DNA of 30,879 nt from Caryophanales bacterium UBA5026 (GTDB lineage: Bacteria; Bacillota_I; Bacilli_A; RF39; UBA660), in NCBI GenBank assembly GCA_002416285.1, contig DICM01000038.1, positions 1 through 30,879 of the forward strand, in the 5' to 3' direction. The notes under the pieces were generated by a model that had not been told where the DNA came from, searched no databases, and saw only the letters and a program-made list of their open reading frames with translations. Shown here piece by piece: positions 22,262 to 30,300 of this stretch (position 1 is its first letter; the number at the start of each line of letters is the position of its first letter). Both the position numbers and the translations under genes were made by a program.

Positions 22262-24220
22262 TTATTGTTCCTTAATAGTAGGAATAGCGTTATCTAAAGG
22301 ATCTTGTTCAAAGTAGGGTTGAGTTCCTTTAATATAATAGAATATTTTTTTATTTTTGGTATCTGCCGTAGCTGGTTCGCCAGTGATAGGATCTACTAGA
22401 ACCCCAACGACATTACTAGGTGTTTGATACCAATTGTTTTCATGTTCTTTTAAATATGCTTCCATAGTATCTACCCAGATTGTTTTGGACATATTTCCGT
22501 CAGTTGTAGGAGACTCACGATTATCATCATATCCCATCCATATTCCCATTAATAAGTCTTTATTATATCCAAAAATTAAATGGTCAGTATTGGTAGTACC
22601 CGTTTTAATCGCATATGTTTTTGTCATTTTAGGAGCAATTGATATACAAGTTGGGTAGTTATAGTCGATGAATTCTTTTGAAGAGGAGTTTGCCAATAAT
22701 TCATTTAAAATATAAGTGGTACTCTTATTTAAAATATTTTCTTTCGTTTCTTTGAATTCATATAATATATTGCCATTCATATCCTCTACCTTTGATATAA
22801 AATGCGGTGTGATCTTATACCCTTCATTTGCAAACGCCGCATATGATTGCATCATTTCCAAGATATTAATTTCTTCTGTTCCAAGAGCGAGCGATGGAAT
22901 CGCATCTAACTTTGTTTTTATACCTAGTCGTTTTCCCATATTTACGAGTGTATCTTCTCCTAGAAACAGATGTGTTTTAACTGCATAGATATTATCAGAA
23001 TAAGCGATAGCAGCTGCCATACTAATTGGTTTATTTCCATATTTCTCACCAAAATTCTGTGGACTATATGTTTTATTTTCAGAGAAGGTAAAGGTTGTTT
23101 TTTCACTTGTAAATGTAGTAGATGCGGTAAAACCACTTTCCAAAGCTGCATAGTATAAAAATGGTTTCATCGTGGAACCAACTTGTCTTTTCGAGTTCGT
23201 GACTCGATTAAATTGGCTTTTATCGTAATCTTTCCCACCGGCAATTGCTAAAATATTACCGGTTTCTGGTTCCATCATAACACTAGCAATTTGAATATCT
23301 TTATTATCTGCAGTAGACTTTTGAATATTCTGATCCATTATTTTTTGTGCATCCATATCGAGATTGGTATATATTTTTAAGCCTCCTGTAGTTAAGAAAG
23401 AACTTGGAATTGATTTCAATGACTTTAGTTCCTGCATTACAGCATCTTGATAGTACATTAAGGTTTTAACATGGTCACTTTCTTTAATCCCAATATAGGT
23501 TAGTTCTGTTGCTTCTGCTTGATTTTTTTCTTCCTCGGTAATATATTTATTTTTTACCATTGCATTTAATATTATTTTTTGTCTTTTTTTCGCATTTTCT
23601 TCGTTTGAGATGGGAGAATAATTAGAAGGAGATTTTGGAATCCCTGCCAAGATAGAAGCTTCTGCTAAGGTAAGTTCACTAGCTTTTTTATTAAAGTAAT
23701 ATTTACTAGCATTTTCAATTCCAAATATACCGCCATAATTAATTGTATTAAGATAACCTTCCAATATTTCATCCTTATCATAGTGAGCTTCCAAACGTAC
23801 GGTTAAGAAAGCCTCTTCAATTTTCCTACTCCATTTTTTATCAAAATCTAAAAATAAGTTTTTTGCGTACTGTTGGGTAATAGTTGATGCACCTTGTCTT
23901 TTTTTTCCACTTGTAATATTTACTACCATTGCTTTGGCTATTCTAAGTATATCAAAGCCGACATGGTGATAGAAATTTTTATCTTCTATCGCTAATGTCG
24001 CATTAATTAAATAAGGACTAATTTGATCAACACTGACCCATTCATCATTAGATCCTGTATAAAGATTACCGTATTTATCATATAGATAATATCCGTTTGC
24101 ACTATTAATTGCGAGCTTTGGTGATAATTTCGCATAAGTCCATATACCAGCACAACTAAGGATGATAAACAATAAAAAAATTGTTAACCCAATCCCAATT
24201 CTTTTTCCCCATTTTTTCAA
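22262..24220 (-). CDS. Class A penicillin-binding protein (PBP1a-like)
   Basis: This bifunctional enzyme polymerises and cross-links peptidoglycan. Counted from the TTG start (652 residues), there is an N-terminal anchor (about 7-32). The glycosyltransferase-51 domain has EDKNFYHHVGFD (near 80) and RQGASTITQQYAKN (near 110). The transpeptidase domain has the SxxK serine in GSTMKP (near 350), SDN (near 410) and KTGT (near 550). The TTG at 24220 follows AGGTGAG by 4 nt; the GTG at 24229 lies in that site. The C-terminus is short, with no PASTA domain. It is divergent from the DUF1934-like gene. Confidence 0.95.
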   Translation of the reverse strand: MKKWGKRIGIGLTIFLLFIILSCAGIWTYAKLSPKLAINSANGYYLYDKYGNLYTGSNDEWVSVDQISPYLINATLAIEDKNFYHHVGFDILRIAKAMVVNITSGKKRQGASTITQQYAKNLFLDFDKKWSRKIEEAFLTVRLEAHYDKDEILEGYLNTINYGGIFGIENASKYYFNKKASELTLAEASILAGIPKSPSNYSPISNEENAKKRQKIILNAMVKNKYITEEEKNQAEATELTYIGIKESDHVKTLMYYQDAVMQELKSLKSIPSSFLTTGGLKIYTNLDMDAQKIMDQNIQKSTADNKDIQIASVMMEPETGNILAIAGGKDYDKSQFNRVTNSKRQVGSTMKPFLYYAALESGFTASTTFTSEKTTFTFSENKTYSPQNFGEKYGNKPISMAAAIAYSDNIYAVKTHLFLGEDTLVNMGKRLGIKTKLDAIPSLALGTEEINILEMMQSYAAFANEGYKITPHFISKVEDMNGNILYEFKETKENILNKSTTYILNELLANSSSKEFIDYNYPTCISIAPKMTKTYAIKTGTTNTDHLIFGYNKDLLMGIWMGYDDNRESPTTDGNMSKTIWVDTMEAYLKEHENNWYQTPSNVVGVLVDPITGEPATADTKNKKIFYYIKGTQPYFEQDPLDNAIPTIKEQ

Positions 24221-24295
24221 GTTGCTCACCTCATTGTTAGTTTGGATAAAAGTGTTAATTTTATGAGAAAAAGTGTCACGAAAAAGAATAAAGTA

Positions 24296-24304
24296 TGTTA
24301 TAAT
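24296..24304 (+). promoter_or_regulatory. Extended -10 promoter
   Basis: TGTTATAAT at 24296-24304, with no clear -35, ahead of the DUF1934-like gene. Confidence 0.6.
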
Positions 24305-24326
24305 GTTCGCATATGTGAGGGATAAA

Positions 24327-24695
24327 ATGTCAAAGATTGTAGGAACTGTGATTTTTCAAGATGAAAATGGGGAAAATAACTATCCAATATCAGGTATTTT
24401 GAGAGATAATCAAATAATTTATCATGAAGACAAAATTTTAGTAACGATTAAGCTTTATGATAATAAAATAGAATTGAGAAGGAAGAGTGGCGAATATGAT
24501 ATTACACTTCCTTTTGAAAAAGAGTTGACAACGATCGGAATCTATGATATAAAATGTAACGGTATGAAATTAGAGGTTTCTATTGAAACGATTTTATTAG
24601 AGATAGGAGATGCATCTATCAAATTAAAATATCGTTTAAAAGAAAATCCTGGGAACTTGATTTCTTACCATCTAGACTACGAGCAAAAAAAGTAA
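24327..24695 (+). CDS. DUF1934 (YwiB-like) beta-barrel protein
   Basis: The 122-residue protein is almost all beta strand, with alternating hydrophobic and charged residues (IVGTVIFQD, KILVTIKLYDNKIELRRKSG, GMKLEVSIETILLEIGDASIKLKYRL). Length and strand pattern fit the DUF1934 family, calycin-like small barrels of unknown function. In Bacillus, ywiB lies close to argS and rpoE, and rpoE follows here, which supports the call. The ATG at 24327 follows GAGGGAT; the longer open frame from 24273 would run through the promoter. Confidence 0.65.
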   Translation: MSKIVGTVIFQDENGENNYPISGILRDNQIIYHEDKILVTIKLYDNKIELRRKSGEYDITLPFEKELTTIGIYDIKCNGMKLEVSIETILLEIGDASIKLKYRLKENPGNLISYHLDYEQKK

Positions 24696-24755
24696 TTGTT
24701 ATACTTTAATCTATTTTGAATAAACTAAGAACAAAGTTTGAATTAGGAGGAAATT

Positions 24756-25190
24756 ATGAAATTAAAAGATATGCCAATAGAGGAGTTAGAACTTCTATCT
24801 TATACGGATTTATCTTATAAGTTAATTAAAGAAAATAAAACATCGATGAATACGCCAGCCTTATTCCGTGAGATTTGTAATTTGTTAGGTTATAGCGATT
24901 CAGAATTTACATCTAAGATTGGAGATTATTATACATCACTTACAATTGATAAAAGATTTGTTCTTTTAGAGAATAATGAGTGGGATATTCGTGATCATCA
25001 CGCTGTTGAAGTTGTTCTAGATGATGAGGATGAAGAGATGGACGAAGAAGAATCAGAAGATGTGGATGAAGATGAAGAAGTTGATGGAGAAGAGTCAGAA
25101 GACATCGATGAAGTAATTGACGATGAAATTATCGATGATGAAGAGTTAGAGGACCTATCAATAGTTGATGAAGAAGAACTAGAAGAATAG
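24756..25190 (+). CDS. rpoE: RNA polymerase delta subunit
   Basis: Delta is an accessory subunit of RNA polymerase in Bacilli that affects open-complex stability and polymerase recycling. The 144-residue protein has the N-terminal HARE-HTH domain (about 1-85, with LSYTDLSYKLIKENK, FREICNLLGYSDSEF and YTSLTIDKRFVLLENNEWDIRDHH) followed by a disordered tail of Asp and Glu (about 90-144). AGGAGG precedes the ATG. Its acidic end and stop are used for the terminator hairpin. It argues for placement in the Bacilli. Confidence 0.95.
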   Translation: MKLKDMPIEELELLSYTDLSYKLIKENKTSMNTPALFREICNLLGYSDSEFTSKIGDYYTSLTIDKRFVLLENNEWDIRDHHAVEVVLDDEDEEMDEEESEDVDEDEEVDGEESEDIDEVIDDEIIDDEELEDLSIVDEEELEE

Positions 25191-25201
25191 TTCTTTTTTT
25201 G
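25174..25201 (+). terminator. Terminator embracing the rpoE stop
   Basis: AAGAACTA (25174-25181) pairs with TAGTTCTT (25188-25195), then a T run. The TAG (25188-25190) is in the second arm. Confidence 0.87.
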
Positions 25202-25228
25202 TTTGGTTATACTATAAACGGTGATTAG

Positions 25229-25723
25229 ATGAAGTATTTTAACATATTTTTTTTATATTCCATTTTGGGACATCTTATGGAAACTATAGTATCTATTTTT
25301 TGGCCTGGTGAAAGTGGAATTTTATACGGTTTTTGGACGCCTATTTATGGATTTGGCGTATTACTTATTTTATCTGCTTCTTATGTTCTACAAAAATACT
25401 TTCAAAAATATTCTTGGAAGTATTATTTGGCTTTGTTTTTTACATCTTTTTTTGGTCTCACTGTAATTGAGCTAATAGGGGGCTTCTTAATCAAATATCT
25501 CTTTCATGAGGAGTTATGGGATTATAGTGACTTACCTCTTCATATTGGTCCTTATATTAGTGTTCCAGTCTCATTTATATGGGGAATTGGAAGTATTTTA
25601 TTAGTACGATGGATTCAGCCTTTTCTAGAGCGTTTTTTAAAGTGTATTCCGAGGTGGATTACGGTTCTATGTGTTTTTTTATTTGGATTGGATAATATTT
25701 GGACATTTTTATTAAAAGTCTAG
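25229..25723 (+). CDS. Putative ABC-transporter-type membrane protein (PF06541-like)
   Basis: The 164-residue integral membrane protein has about four to five helices and the family pattern FLYSILGHLMETI...GILYGFWTPIYGFG at the N-terminus, ELIGGFLIKYLFHEELWDYS in the middle and PVSFIWGIGSIL near the end. The family is annotated as putative ABC transporter permease but no ATPase is adjacent and the role is unknown. GGTGAT precedes the ATG. It ends 21 nt before mutY, whose promoter overlaps its 3' end. Confidence 0.8.
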   Translation: MKYFNIFFLYSILGHLMETIVSIFWPGESGILYGFWTPIYGFGVLLILSASYVLQKYFQKYSWKYYLALFFTSFFGLTVIELIGGFLIKYLFHEELWDYSDLPLHIGPYISVPVSFIWGIGSILLVRWIQPFLERFLKCIPRWITVLCVFLFGLDNIWTFLLKV

Positions 25724-25729
25724 TATTTC

Positions 25730-25738
25730 TGGTATAAT
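25730..25738 (+). promoter_or_regulatory. Extended -10 promoter of mutY, leaderless arrangement
   Basis: TGGTATAAT at 25730-25738 places the transcript start at about 25745, the A of the mutY ATG. There is no ribosome site between. Confidence 0.65.
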
Positions 25739-25744
25739 ATTCTT

Positions 25745-26794
25745 ATGGAAAATTTAGAGAAAATAGTGGTACCACTAATTGATTGGTATCAATTAAATCA
25801 TAGAGTTCTTCCTTGGAGAACGGAAAAAACACCATACAGAGTATGGGTCAGTGAAATTATGCTTCAACAAACTAGAGTAGAGGCTGTGAAGGAGTATTTC
25901 AATCGATTTATGAGAGAGATTCCAGATGTCTCTTCTTTGGCTAATATTGATGATGATAAATTGTTAAAACTATGGGAAGGATTAGGTTACTATAATCGTG
26001 CACGCAATTTAAAGAAAGCCGCAAATAAAATTGTAGAACAAGGAGTGTTTCCGAATACATATGAGGAATTAGTAAAATTACCAGGCATTGGAGACTATAC
26101 TGCTGGTGCAATTGCTAGTATATGTTATTTAGAACGGGTTTCAGCAATCGATGGCAATGTTCTTCGGGTTATTTCTAGAATCGTTGGTAGTTATGATAAT
26201 ATAGCAGATAATAAGACAAAAGAAAAGATAAGAGAATTACTTATTCCTATTTTACCGGAAAGGGTAGATTTGTTTAACCAAGCTTTGATGGAATTAGGAG
26301 CTTTAATTTGTGTACCAAATGGTGAACCAAACTGTGAACAATGTCCAGTATATGATATCTGTTTTGCGTATAATAAACACGAAACTAGTAATCTACCGGT
26401 TAAGAAGAAAAAGGAATTACGAAAAATAGAGGAACGAACAGTCCTATTTATCAGTGACCGAGATACGATTGTTTTACAAAAAAGAGAGAGTAGAGGGTTA
26501 CTTGCTGGGATGTATGAGTTTCCCAATTATCTTAATCATTTGACTGAAAAGGAAATCTTGGAAGCAATAGGTGAGTTAAGAGAACATGTAATTCGCATTG
26601 AATTTTTAGGGGATACGAAACATATCTTTAGCCATATTGAATGGCACATGCATAATTATTTTATTGTTTTGGATATGCTTCCTAAGAATCTAGAAAAATT
26701 ATGGGTTACATTATCAGATTTAGATCATATTTATGCGGTTCCTACAGCATTTTCTAAGGGAAGATTGTTATATGAAGATAGAAAAGAATCATAA
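25745..26794 (+). CDS. mutY: A/G-specific adenine DNA glycosylase MutY
   Basis: MutY removes adenine mispaired with 8-oxoguanine. The 349-residue enzyme has the N-terminal LPWR and VWVSEIMLQQTRVE segments with the catalytic Glu, helix-hairpin-helix LPGIGDYTAGAI (about 112-123), catalytic Asp in AIDGNVLR, the four-Cys iron-sulfur loop (C-x7-C-x2-C-x5-C) near 189-206, and a C-terminal NUDIX-like domain (about 230-345). No Shine-Dalgarno sequence precedes the ATG, which lies at the predicted transcription start, so the mRNA is probably leaderless. The next Met is too far inside conserved sequence to be the start. Confidence 0.96.
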   Translation: MENLEKIVVPLIDWYQLNHRVLPWRTEKTPYRVWVSEIMLQQTRVEAVKEYFNRFMREIPDVSSLANIDDDKLLKLWEGLGYYNRARNLKKAANKIVEQGVFPNTYEELVKLPGIGDYTAGAIASICYLERVSAIDGNVLRVISRIVGSYDNIADNKTKEKIRELLIPILPERVDLFNQALMELGALICVPNGEPNCEQCPVYDICFAYNKHETSNLPVKKKKELRKIEERTVLFISDRDTIVLQKRESRGLLAGMYEFPNYLNHLTEKEILEAIGELREHVIRIEFLGDTKHIFSHIEWHMHNYFIVLDMLPKNLEKLWVTLSDLDHIYAVPTAFSKGRLLYEDRKES

Positions 26795-26819
26795 AAAAAG
26801 CAAGTAATCCTTGTTTTTT
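26792..26819. terminator. Bidirectional terminator between mutY and VanY gene
   Basis: CAAG (26800-26803) pairs with CTTG (26809-26812), extended by A7 (26792-26798) with T7 (26813-26819). Confidence 0.78.
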
Positions 26820-27505
26820 TAGTTCGTCTCTTCACATATATCCTGTTTATACTCTTCTAAAGTAAGATTGTTTTCGTAGATATATTTTGCAATATCTATA
26901 CCAACATATCGATAGTGCCATGGCTCATATTTAAATCCAGTCACATTCTCTTTTCCTTCTGGATATCTTAAAATAAACCCATAACGATGAGCATTCTCTT
27001 TCATCCAAGGAAATTCTACTGAATATTCAAATTCATCATAGTCATTGTTAGAACCCATTACATCGAGAGCAAGTCCCGTTTGATGTTCAGAATGTCCAGG
27101 TCTAGCTGAGCATAAATCCGCATATTTTTCTCCTTTTGTTTTGACGTAATAATGATATAGTTCTTCTTGATAGTCATAGCCACGGTATGCGGAAACAGCT
27201 ACAATGGAATATCCTAAAGTTTTGGCTTCTTTACTTAATTTTTCAAATTGTTCTTTCGCATCTTTTCGTAAGTATTTTTCTTCATTAGCGTATTCTAGTG
27301 AAATGGCTTCTAAATCACGTGGGCGATATGCCGCTGGCAATTTATTGTTTTTATTCACTAAGACGAGGACGTCGTCTGGATGTTCAATCAAATAAATTTT
27401 ATTGTAAAAGTCATTACTGAATAATGGAATATCTTTTGTGTAAAAGAGAAGAATTAAAATTCCCAAAATAATGTAAATTGCTCTTTTAAAATGTTCCTCT
27501 TTCAT
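26819..27505 (-). CDS. VanY-type D-Ala-D-Ala carboxypeptidase, short form
   Basis: A membrane-anchored zinc peptidase that trims the terminal D-Ala of peptidoglycan stems. The 228-residue protein has one anchor (about 8-22) and the M15B domain with ARPGHSEHQTGLALDV (134-149; ligands His141 and Asp148) and EPWHYRYVG (194-202; Glu194 and His197). Unlike the two upstream paralogues it lacks the helical region that starts with GYTTEE. AGGTGAT precedes the ATG. A sigma-K-like -10 directly upstream suggests expression in late sporulation. Third of three tandem genes. Confidence 0.9.
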   Translation of the reverse strand: MKEEHFKRAIYIILGILILLFYTKDIPLFSNDFYNKIYLIEHPDDVLVLVNKNNKLPAAYRPRDLEAISLEYANEEKYLRKDAKEQFEKLSKEAKTLGYSIVAVSAYRGYDYQEELYHYYVKTKGEKYADLCSARPGHSEHQTGLALDVMGSNNDYDEFEYSVEFPWMKENAHRYGFILRYPEGKENVTGFKYEPWHYRYVGIDIAKYIYENNLTLEEYKQDICEETN

Positions 27506-27519
27506 GCAATCACCTACAT

Positions 27520-27546
27520 TAGTATATGAAAAAGGAATACAAAGTT
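27520..27546 (-). promoter_or_regulatory. Sigma-K-like promoter of the short VanY gene
   Basis: The minus strand has CATATACTA (27528-27520), matching CATAnnnTA, with AAC at about 27546-27544 as possible -35. The surrounding TTCATATACTAATGTAGG differs by one base from the spoVIF promoter flank. Confidence 0.5.
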
Positions 27547-27575
27547 GCTACTTTACAAAGTAGGCATAGTATTCC
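27529..27575 (-). terminator. Two-tier terminator of the middle VanY gene
   Basis: GGAATAC (27534-27540) pairs with GTATTCC (27569-27575), enclosing an inner hairpin CTACTT/AAGTAG (27548-27563). Five T follow on the minus strand. It contains the stop codon and runs into the next gene's promoter. Confidence 0.65.
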
Positions 27576-28594
27576 TCAAAAGTGATATTATGATCTTTAA
27601 TATAGGTTGCAGCTTCAATTCCAATATAGCGATAATGCCACGATTCATACATATATCCAGTTAAATGATCTTTCCCTTTTGGATAGCGTAGAATAAATCC
27701 ATATTCATGAGCATGTTCTTGTAACCACTTAAATTCGTTGCTTGTATCAAAGCTATCAAAGTTTGTGTTTTTACTAGTAATGTCAGCTGCTAGTCCCGTT
27801 TGATGTTCGGAGAATCCTGCTCTAGCAGAATAGGTATCAGCGATTGTTATTCCATCTTTGGCAACGTAATTATTGTATAGTGTCACTTGTGTAGTATAGC
27901 TGCGGTATGGTGAATTAATTTTTAAACTAAAACCTTGGGCGTTTGCATCATCAAACATCTTTTTCAAGGCTTCATAGGCTTCTTTTACGAGGTATCCTGT
28001 TTTTCCATAATTAGAGTCGATTGAAACAAGGTTTTCAGGAACATATTCACCAAGTGTATAGTGTTTGTTTGCAATCATTAGAATTCCTTTTGATAAATCG
28101 GTAGACTCTGTATTTTCATAGAATCCTAGATCTACATTGCTATTGATGTATGCAATTACATCTTCTCCTGTTGCTGTTTGATTTTCTGTTTGGTAAGCTA
28201 AATAGCGATTTAAATTGTTATCAATGTAATATTCTTGCCTCATTAAACTTAGGGTATTATTATCATAATTATCATGAATATAGTTATTATTTACAATGTA
28301 AATGATATCTTCGGATTTCATATTTGGAATGACCCACTCTAAATACTTTTCTAAGTATTCTTCTTTAAAGTCTTTATTCGTTATAAATTCAAGAAGATTA
28401 TCTTGATAAGGTTTATGTTCTAAATAGTTTTGTGTTTCTTTAGACAACTTTGAAATAGCATTCTGTTCTTCTGTCGTATAACCGATTTTTTTTAATTTAT
28501 TTTTCGGATCTTGATCTAGTAGATAAGGGAATGACAAGAAGATAACCATTCCTAATACAATCACTGCAATAATTGTAATAATTTTCTTTTTCAT
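27548..28594 (-). CDS. VanY-type D-Ala-D-Ala carboxypeptidase, long form
   Basis: The 348-residue paralogue has an N-terminal anchor (about 5-25), a helical region starting LKKIGYTTEEQ (about 34-150), and the M15B domain with ARAGFSEHQTGLAADIT and ESWHYRYIG holding all the metal and catalytic residues. The helical region is about 40 residues longer than in the neighbouring paralogue. AAGGTGA precedes the ATG. TGTTAAAAT just upstream could be an extended -10. It probably arose by tandem duplication with its neighbours. Confidence 0.92.
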   Translation of the reverse strand: MKKKIITIIAVIVLGMVIFLSFPYLLDQDPKNKLKKIGYTTEEQNAISKLSKETQNYLEHKPYQDNLLEFITNKDFKEEYLEKYLEWVIPNMKSEDIIYIVNNNYIHDNYDNNTLSLMRQEYYIDNNLNRYLAYQTENQTATGEDVIAYINSNVDLGFYENTESTDLSKGILMIANKHYTLGEYVPENLVSIDSNYGKTGYLVKEAYEALKKMFDDANAQGFSLKINSPYRSYTTQVTLYNNYVAKDGITIADTYSARAGFSEHQTGLAADITSKNTNFDSFDTSNEFKWLQEHAHEYGFILRYPKGKDHLTGYMYESWHYRYIGIEAATYIKDHNITFEEYYAYFVK

Positions 28595-28627
28595 AGTTTC
28601 ACCTTCTTTATTTTAACATTTTTATTT

Positions 28628-28650
28628 AAAAAAAACAGTATTAAAATACT
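28628..28650 (-). terminator. Terminator of the third VanY gene
   Basis: On the minus strand a 5-bp stem AGTAT/ATACT (28650-28637) is followed by a T run (28635-28628). The stop codon overlaps the stem. Confidence 0.7.
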
Positions 28651-29593
28651 ATTTTTTATTTTGTGCTATAAAGTAAGCGTAATATTCATCGAAGGTAATA
28701 CCAAGTTCTTTTACTTTTGTTGCGACTTCTACTCCAACATATCGATAATGCCATGATTCATATGAATATCCTGTAATTTCTTCTTTATCTTTAGGATAAC
28801 GTAAGATAAATCCATATTTATGTGCATTTTCACTCAGCCATTTAAAAGCATCTGTCTGTTCAAATGTGTCAAGGGTACTATTATAAGTTAAGATATCCAT
28901 TGATAGTCCGGTTTGATGTTCCGAGAATCCTGCTCTAGCTGCAATACTATCTGCCCATTCTTCACCTTTTTGATCGGAATATTTATTCCATAGATTTTCC
29001 TGAAATGCATAGTCACGATATCCAGAAGTAATGATTAGTGTAATATTATCTTTTTTTGCAGCATTAAACATTGATCGGAACTGTTTGTACACTTCGTCTC
29101 TTATTTCAGGTGTTCCGTAAGCATATTGATTACTGATATCGACTAAGTCATCTGGTTGAAACTTTTCGGTAAGTCTATTATATTTATTTACTAAAATAAG
29201 GTTTCCTTTTGATGTATCAGTTTCTTTGGTGTTTGTATAGAATTCATAATCTGCATGAACATTGACCATACTAACAACATGACTAGCTTTCTCTTTCGCA
29301 TTTTTTTCTTGATATGCTAAATAACGGTCTAGATTATCAAAAATAAAGTATTTTTCTTGGAGTAGAGATGATAGTGATTTACTATACTTTAACTTTAAAA
29401 TCTTATCGATTTCTGTTTTTGATCTTGTTTCAATTACTTTTACTTCTTCGGTCGTATAACCGAGTGTTTTTAACTTATAAGGAACACTATTTCGATATCT
29501 AATTTGTCCGATTAGGATAACAATTCCAACAATAACTACAAGAGCAATACCTGAGATAACCCAAACGATTGGTTTTATGCGACGCTTCTTCAT
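28649..29593 (-). CDS. VanY-type D-Ala-D-Ala carboxypeptidase, first of tandem set
   Basis: The 314-residue protein has an anchor (about 9-28), a helical region starting LKTLGYTTEEV (about 37-120), and an M15B domain with ARAGFSEHQTGLSMDI and ESWHYRYVG. All catalytic positions are kept. The sequence NLDRYLAYQ near residue 90 and the end EYYAYF are shared with the middle paralogue, so these two are closest relatives. AAGGTGAG precedes the ATG. It has its own promoter and terminator, so the three genes are separate transcription units rather than one operon. No vanH/A/X genes are present, so resistance is not implied. Confidence 0.92.
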   Translation of the reverse strand: MKKRRIKPIVWVISGIALVVIVGIVILIGQIRYRNSVPYKLKTLGYTTEEVKVIETRSKTEIDKILKLKYSKSLSSLLQEKYFIFDNLDRYLAYQEKNAKEKASHVVSMVNVHADYEFYTNTKETDTSKGNLILVNKYNRLTEKFQPDDLVDISNQYAYGTPEIRDEVYKQFRSMFNAAKKDNITLIITSGYRDYAFQENLWNKYSDQKGEEWADSIAARAGFSEHQTGLSMDILTYNSTLDTFEQTDAFKWLSENAHKYGFILRYPKDKEEITGYSYESWHYRYVGVEVATKVKELGITFDEYYAYFIAQNKK

Positions 29594-29610
29594 ATTCTCA
29601 CCTTATGCTT

Positions 29611-29639
29611 ATTATAACCAAATAATGGAAAAAATACAA
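29611..29639 (-). promoter_or_regulatory. Sigma-A promoter of the first VanY gene
   Basis: On the minus strand TTGTAT (29639-29634), 17 bp, TATAAT (29616-29611). Confidence 0.75.
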
Positions 29640-29690
29640 GTGGCAGTATATTTTTTCAGATGTTTGGGAATATATAAATAGAGGTGGACT

Positions 29691-30200
29691 ATGCTTTTAC
29701 TTTGTATAAAAATTTTTTTTGTTCGAATACTCGATGTCTCTTTAGGTACAGTGAGAACCGTAGTTACTGTTAAAGGACGAAACTTTGTAGCCGCTTTAAT
29801 AGGTTTTGTCGAAGTTTTTGTATGGTTTGTCATTGTGCAAGAGGCGCTTAATACAGATAGTAGGAGCTTATGGGTAGCTGTAGCTTATGCAGGTGGTTTT
29901 GCAACAGGTACTTATATAGGTGGATTTCTCTCAAGTAAATTTATTAAAGGGAATTTTGGTATTCAAGTTGTGACAAGCAATAATAGTATGAAATTAATTG
30001 ATACATTGCGAAAGGAAGGGTTTGCAGTATCCGTAATCGATGTGAAAGGACAGATAGAAGGAAGTAAACACATGCTTTTCTTGGAAATTGATAAGTTTCG
30101 GTTTGATCATGTAAAAAGGGTAGTACATGCGATTGACCCAAAAGCATTTCTTGTTGTTAATGAAACAAAATATGTTCAAAATGGTTATTTTACAAAATAA
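29691..30200 (+). CDS. UPF0316 membrane protein (DUF5698/DUF2179, YebE-like)
   Basis: The 169-residue protein has three N-terminal membrane helices (about 2-20, 32-50 and 58-82) with the family signature RILDVSLGTVRTV and GYIGFVE-like segment, here ALIGFVEVFVWF, then GGFATGTYIGGF. The soluble C-terminal DUF2179 domain (about 90-160) contains LRKEGFAVSVIDVKG and the ferredoxin-like HVKRVVHAIDPKAFLVVNE. Function is unknown; the domain is suspected to sense a ligand. GAGGTGG precedes the ATG. Confidence 0.9.
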   Translation: MLLLCIKIFFVRILDVSLGTVRTVVTVKGRNFVAALIGFVEVFVWFVIVQEALNTDSRSLWVAVAYAGGFATGTYIGGFLSSKFIKGNFGIQVVTSNNSMKLIDTLRKEGFAVSVIDVKGQIEGSKHMLFLEIDKFRFDHVKRVVHAIDPKAFLVVNETKYVQNGYFTK

Positions 30201-30219
30201 AAGCTCAATGAGCTTTTTT
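30199..30219 (+). terminator. Terminator of the UPF0316 gene
   Basis: AAAAGCTC (30199-30206) pairs with GAGCTTTT (30210-30217) around AAT. The stop TAA overlaps the first arm. Confidence 0.87.
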
Positions 30220-30236
30220 AATTAGATGATTTTGAG

Positions 30237-30273
30237 TTGTTTTATTAAACAATATGCTAGATATACATATAAT
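30237..30273 (+). promoter_or_regulatory. Promoter with overlapping inverted repeat
   Basis: TATAAT at 30268-30273 with TTAAAC (30245-30250) 17 bp upstream. A perfect repeat TTGTTT-TATT-AAACAA (30237-30252) overlaps the -35 and may be an operator. The same -10 region reads CATATAAT, 7 of 8 for sigma-E, but without a good -35. Confidence 0.45.
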
Positions 30274-30300
30274 TATATAGAAGTATAAGGATGTGATTTT

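Noticed and set aside
25160..25190. GA-rich simple repeat at the rpoE end
   Set aside because: It encodes the normal acidic tail of the delta subunit and is not an independent repeat.
26819..29593. Vancomycin-resistance cluster
   Set aside because: VanY-type enzymes are common wall enzymes; there are no vanH, ligase or vanX genes and no VanRS pair here.
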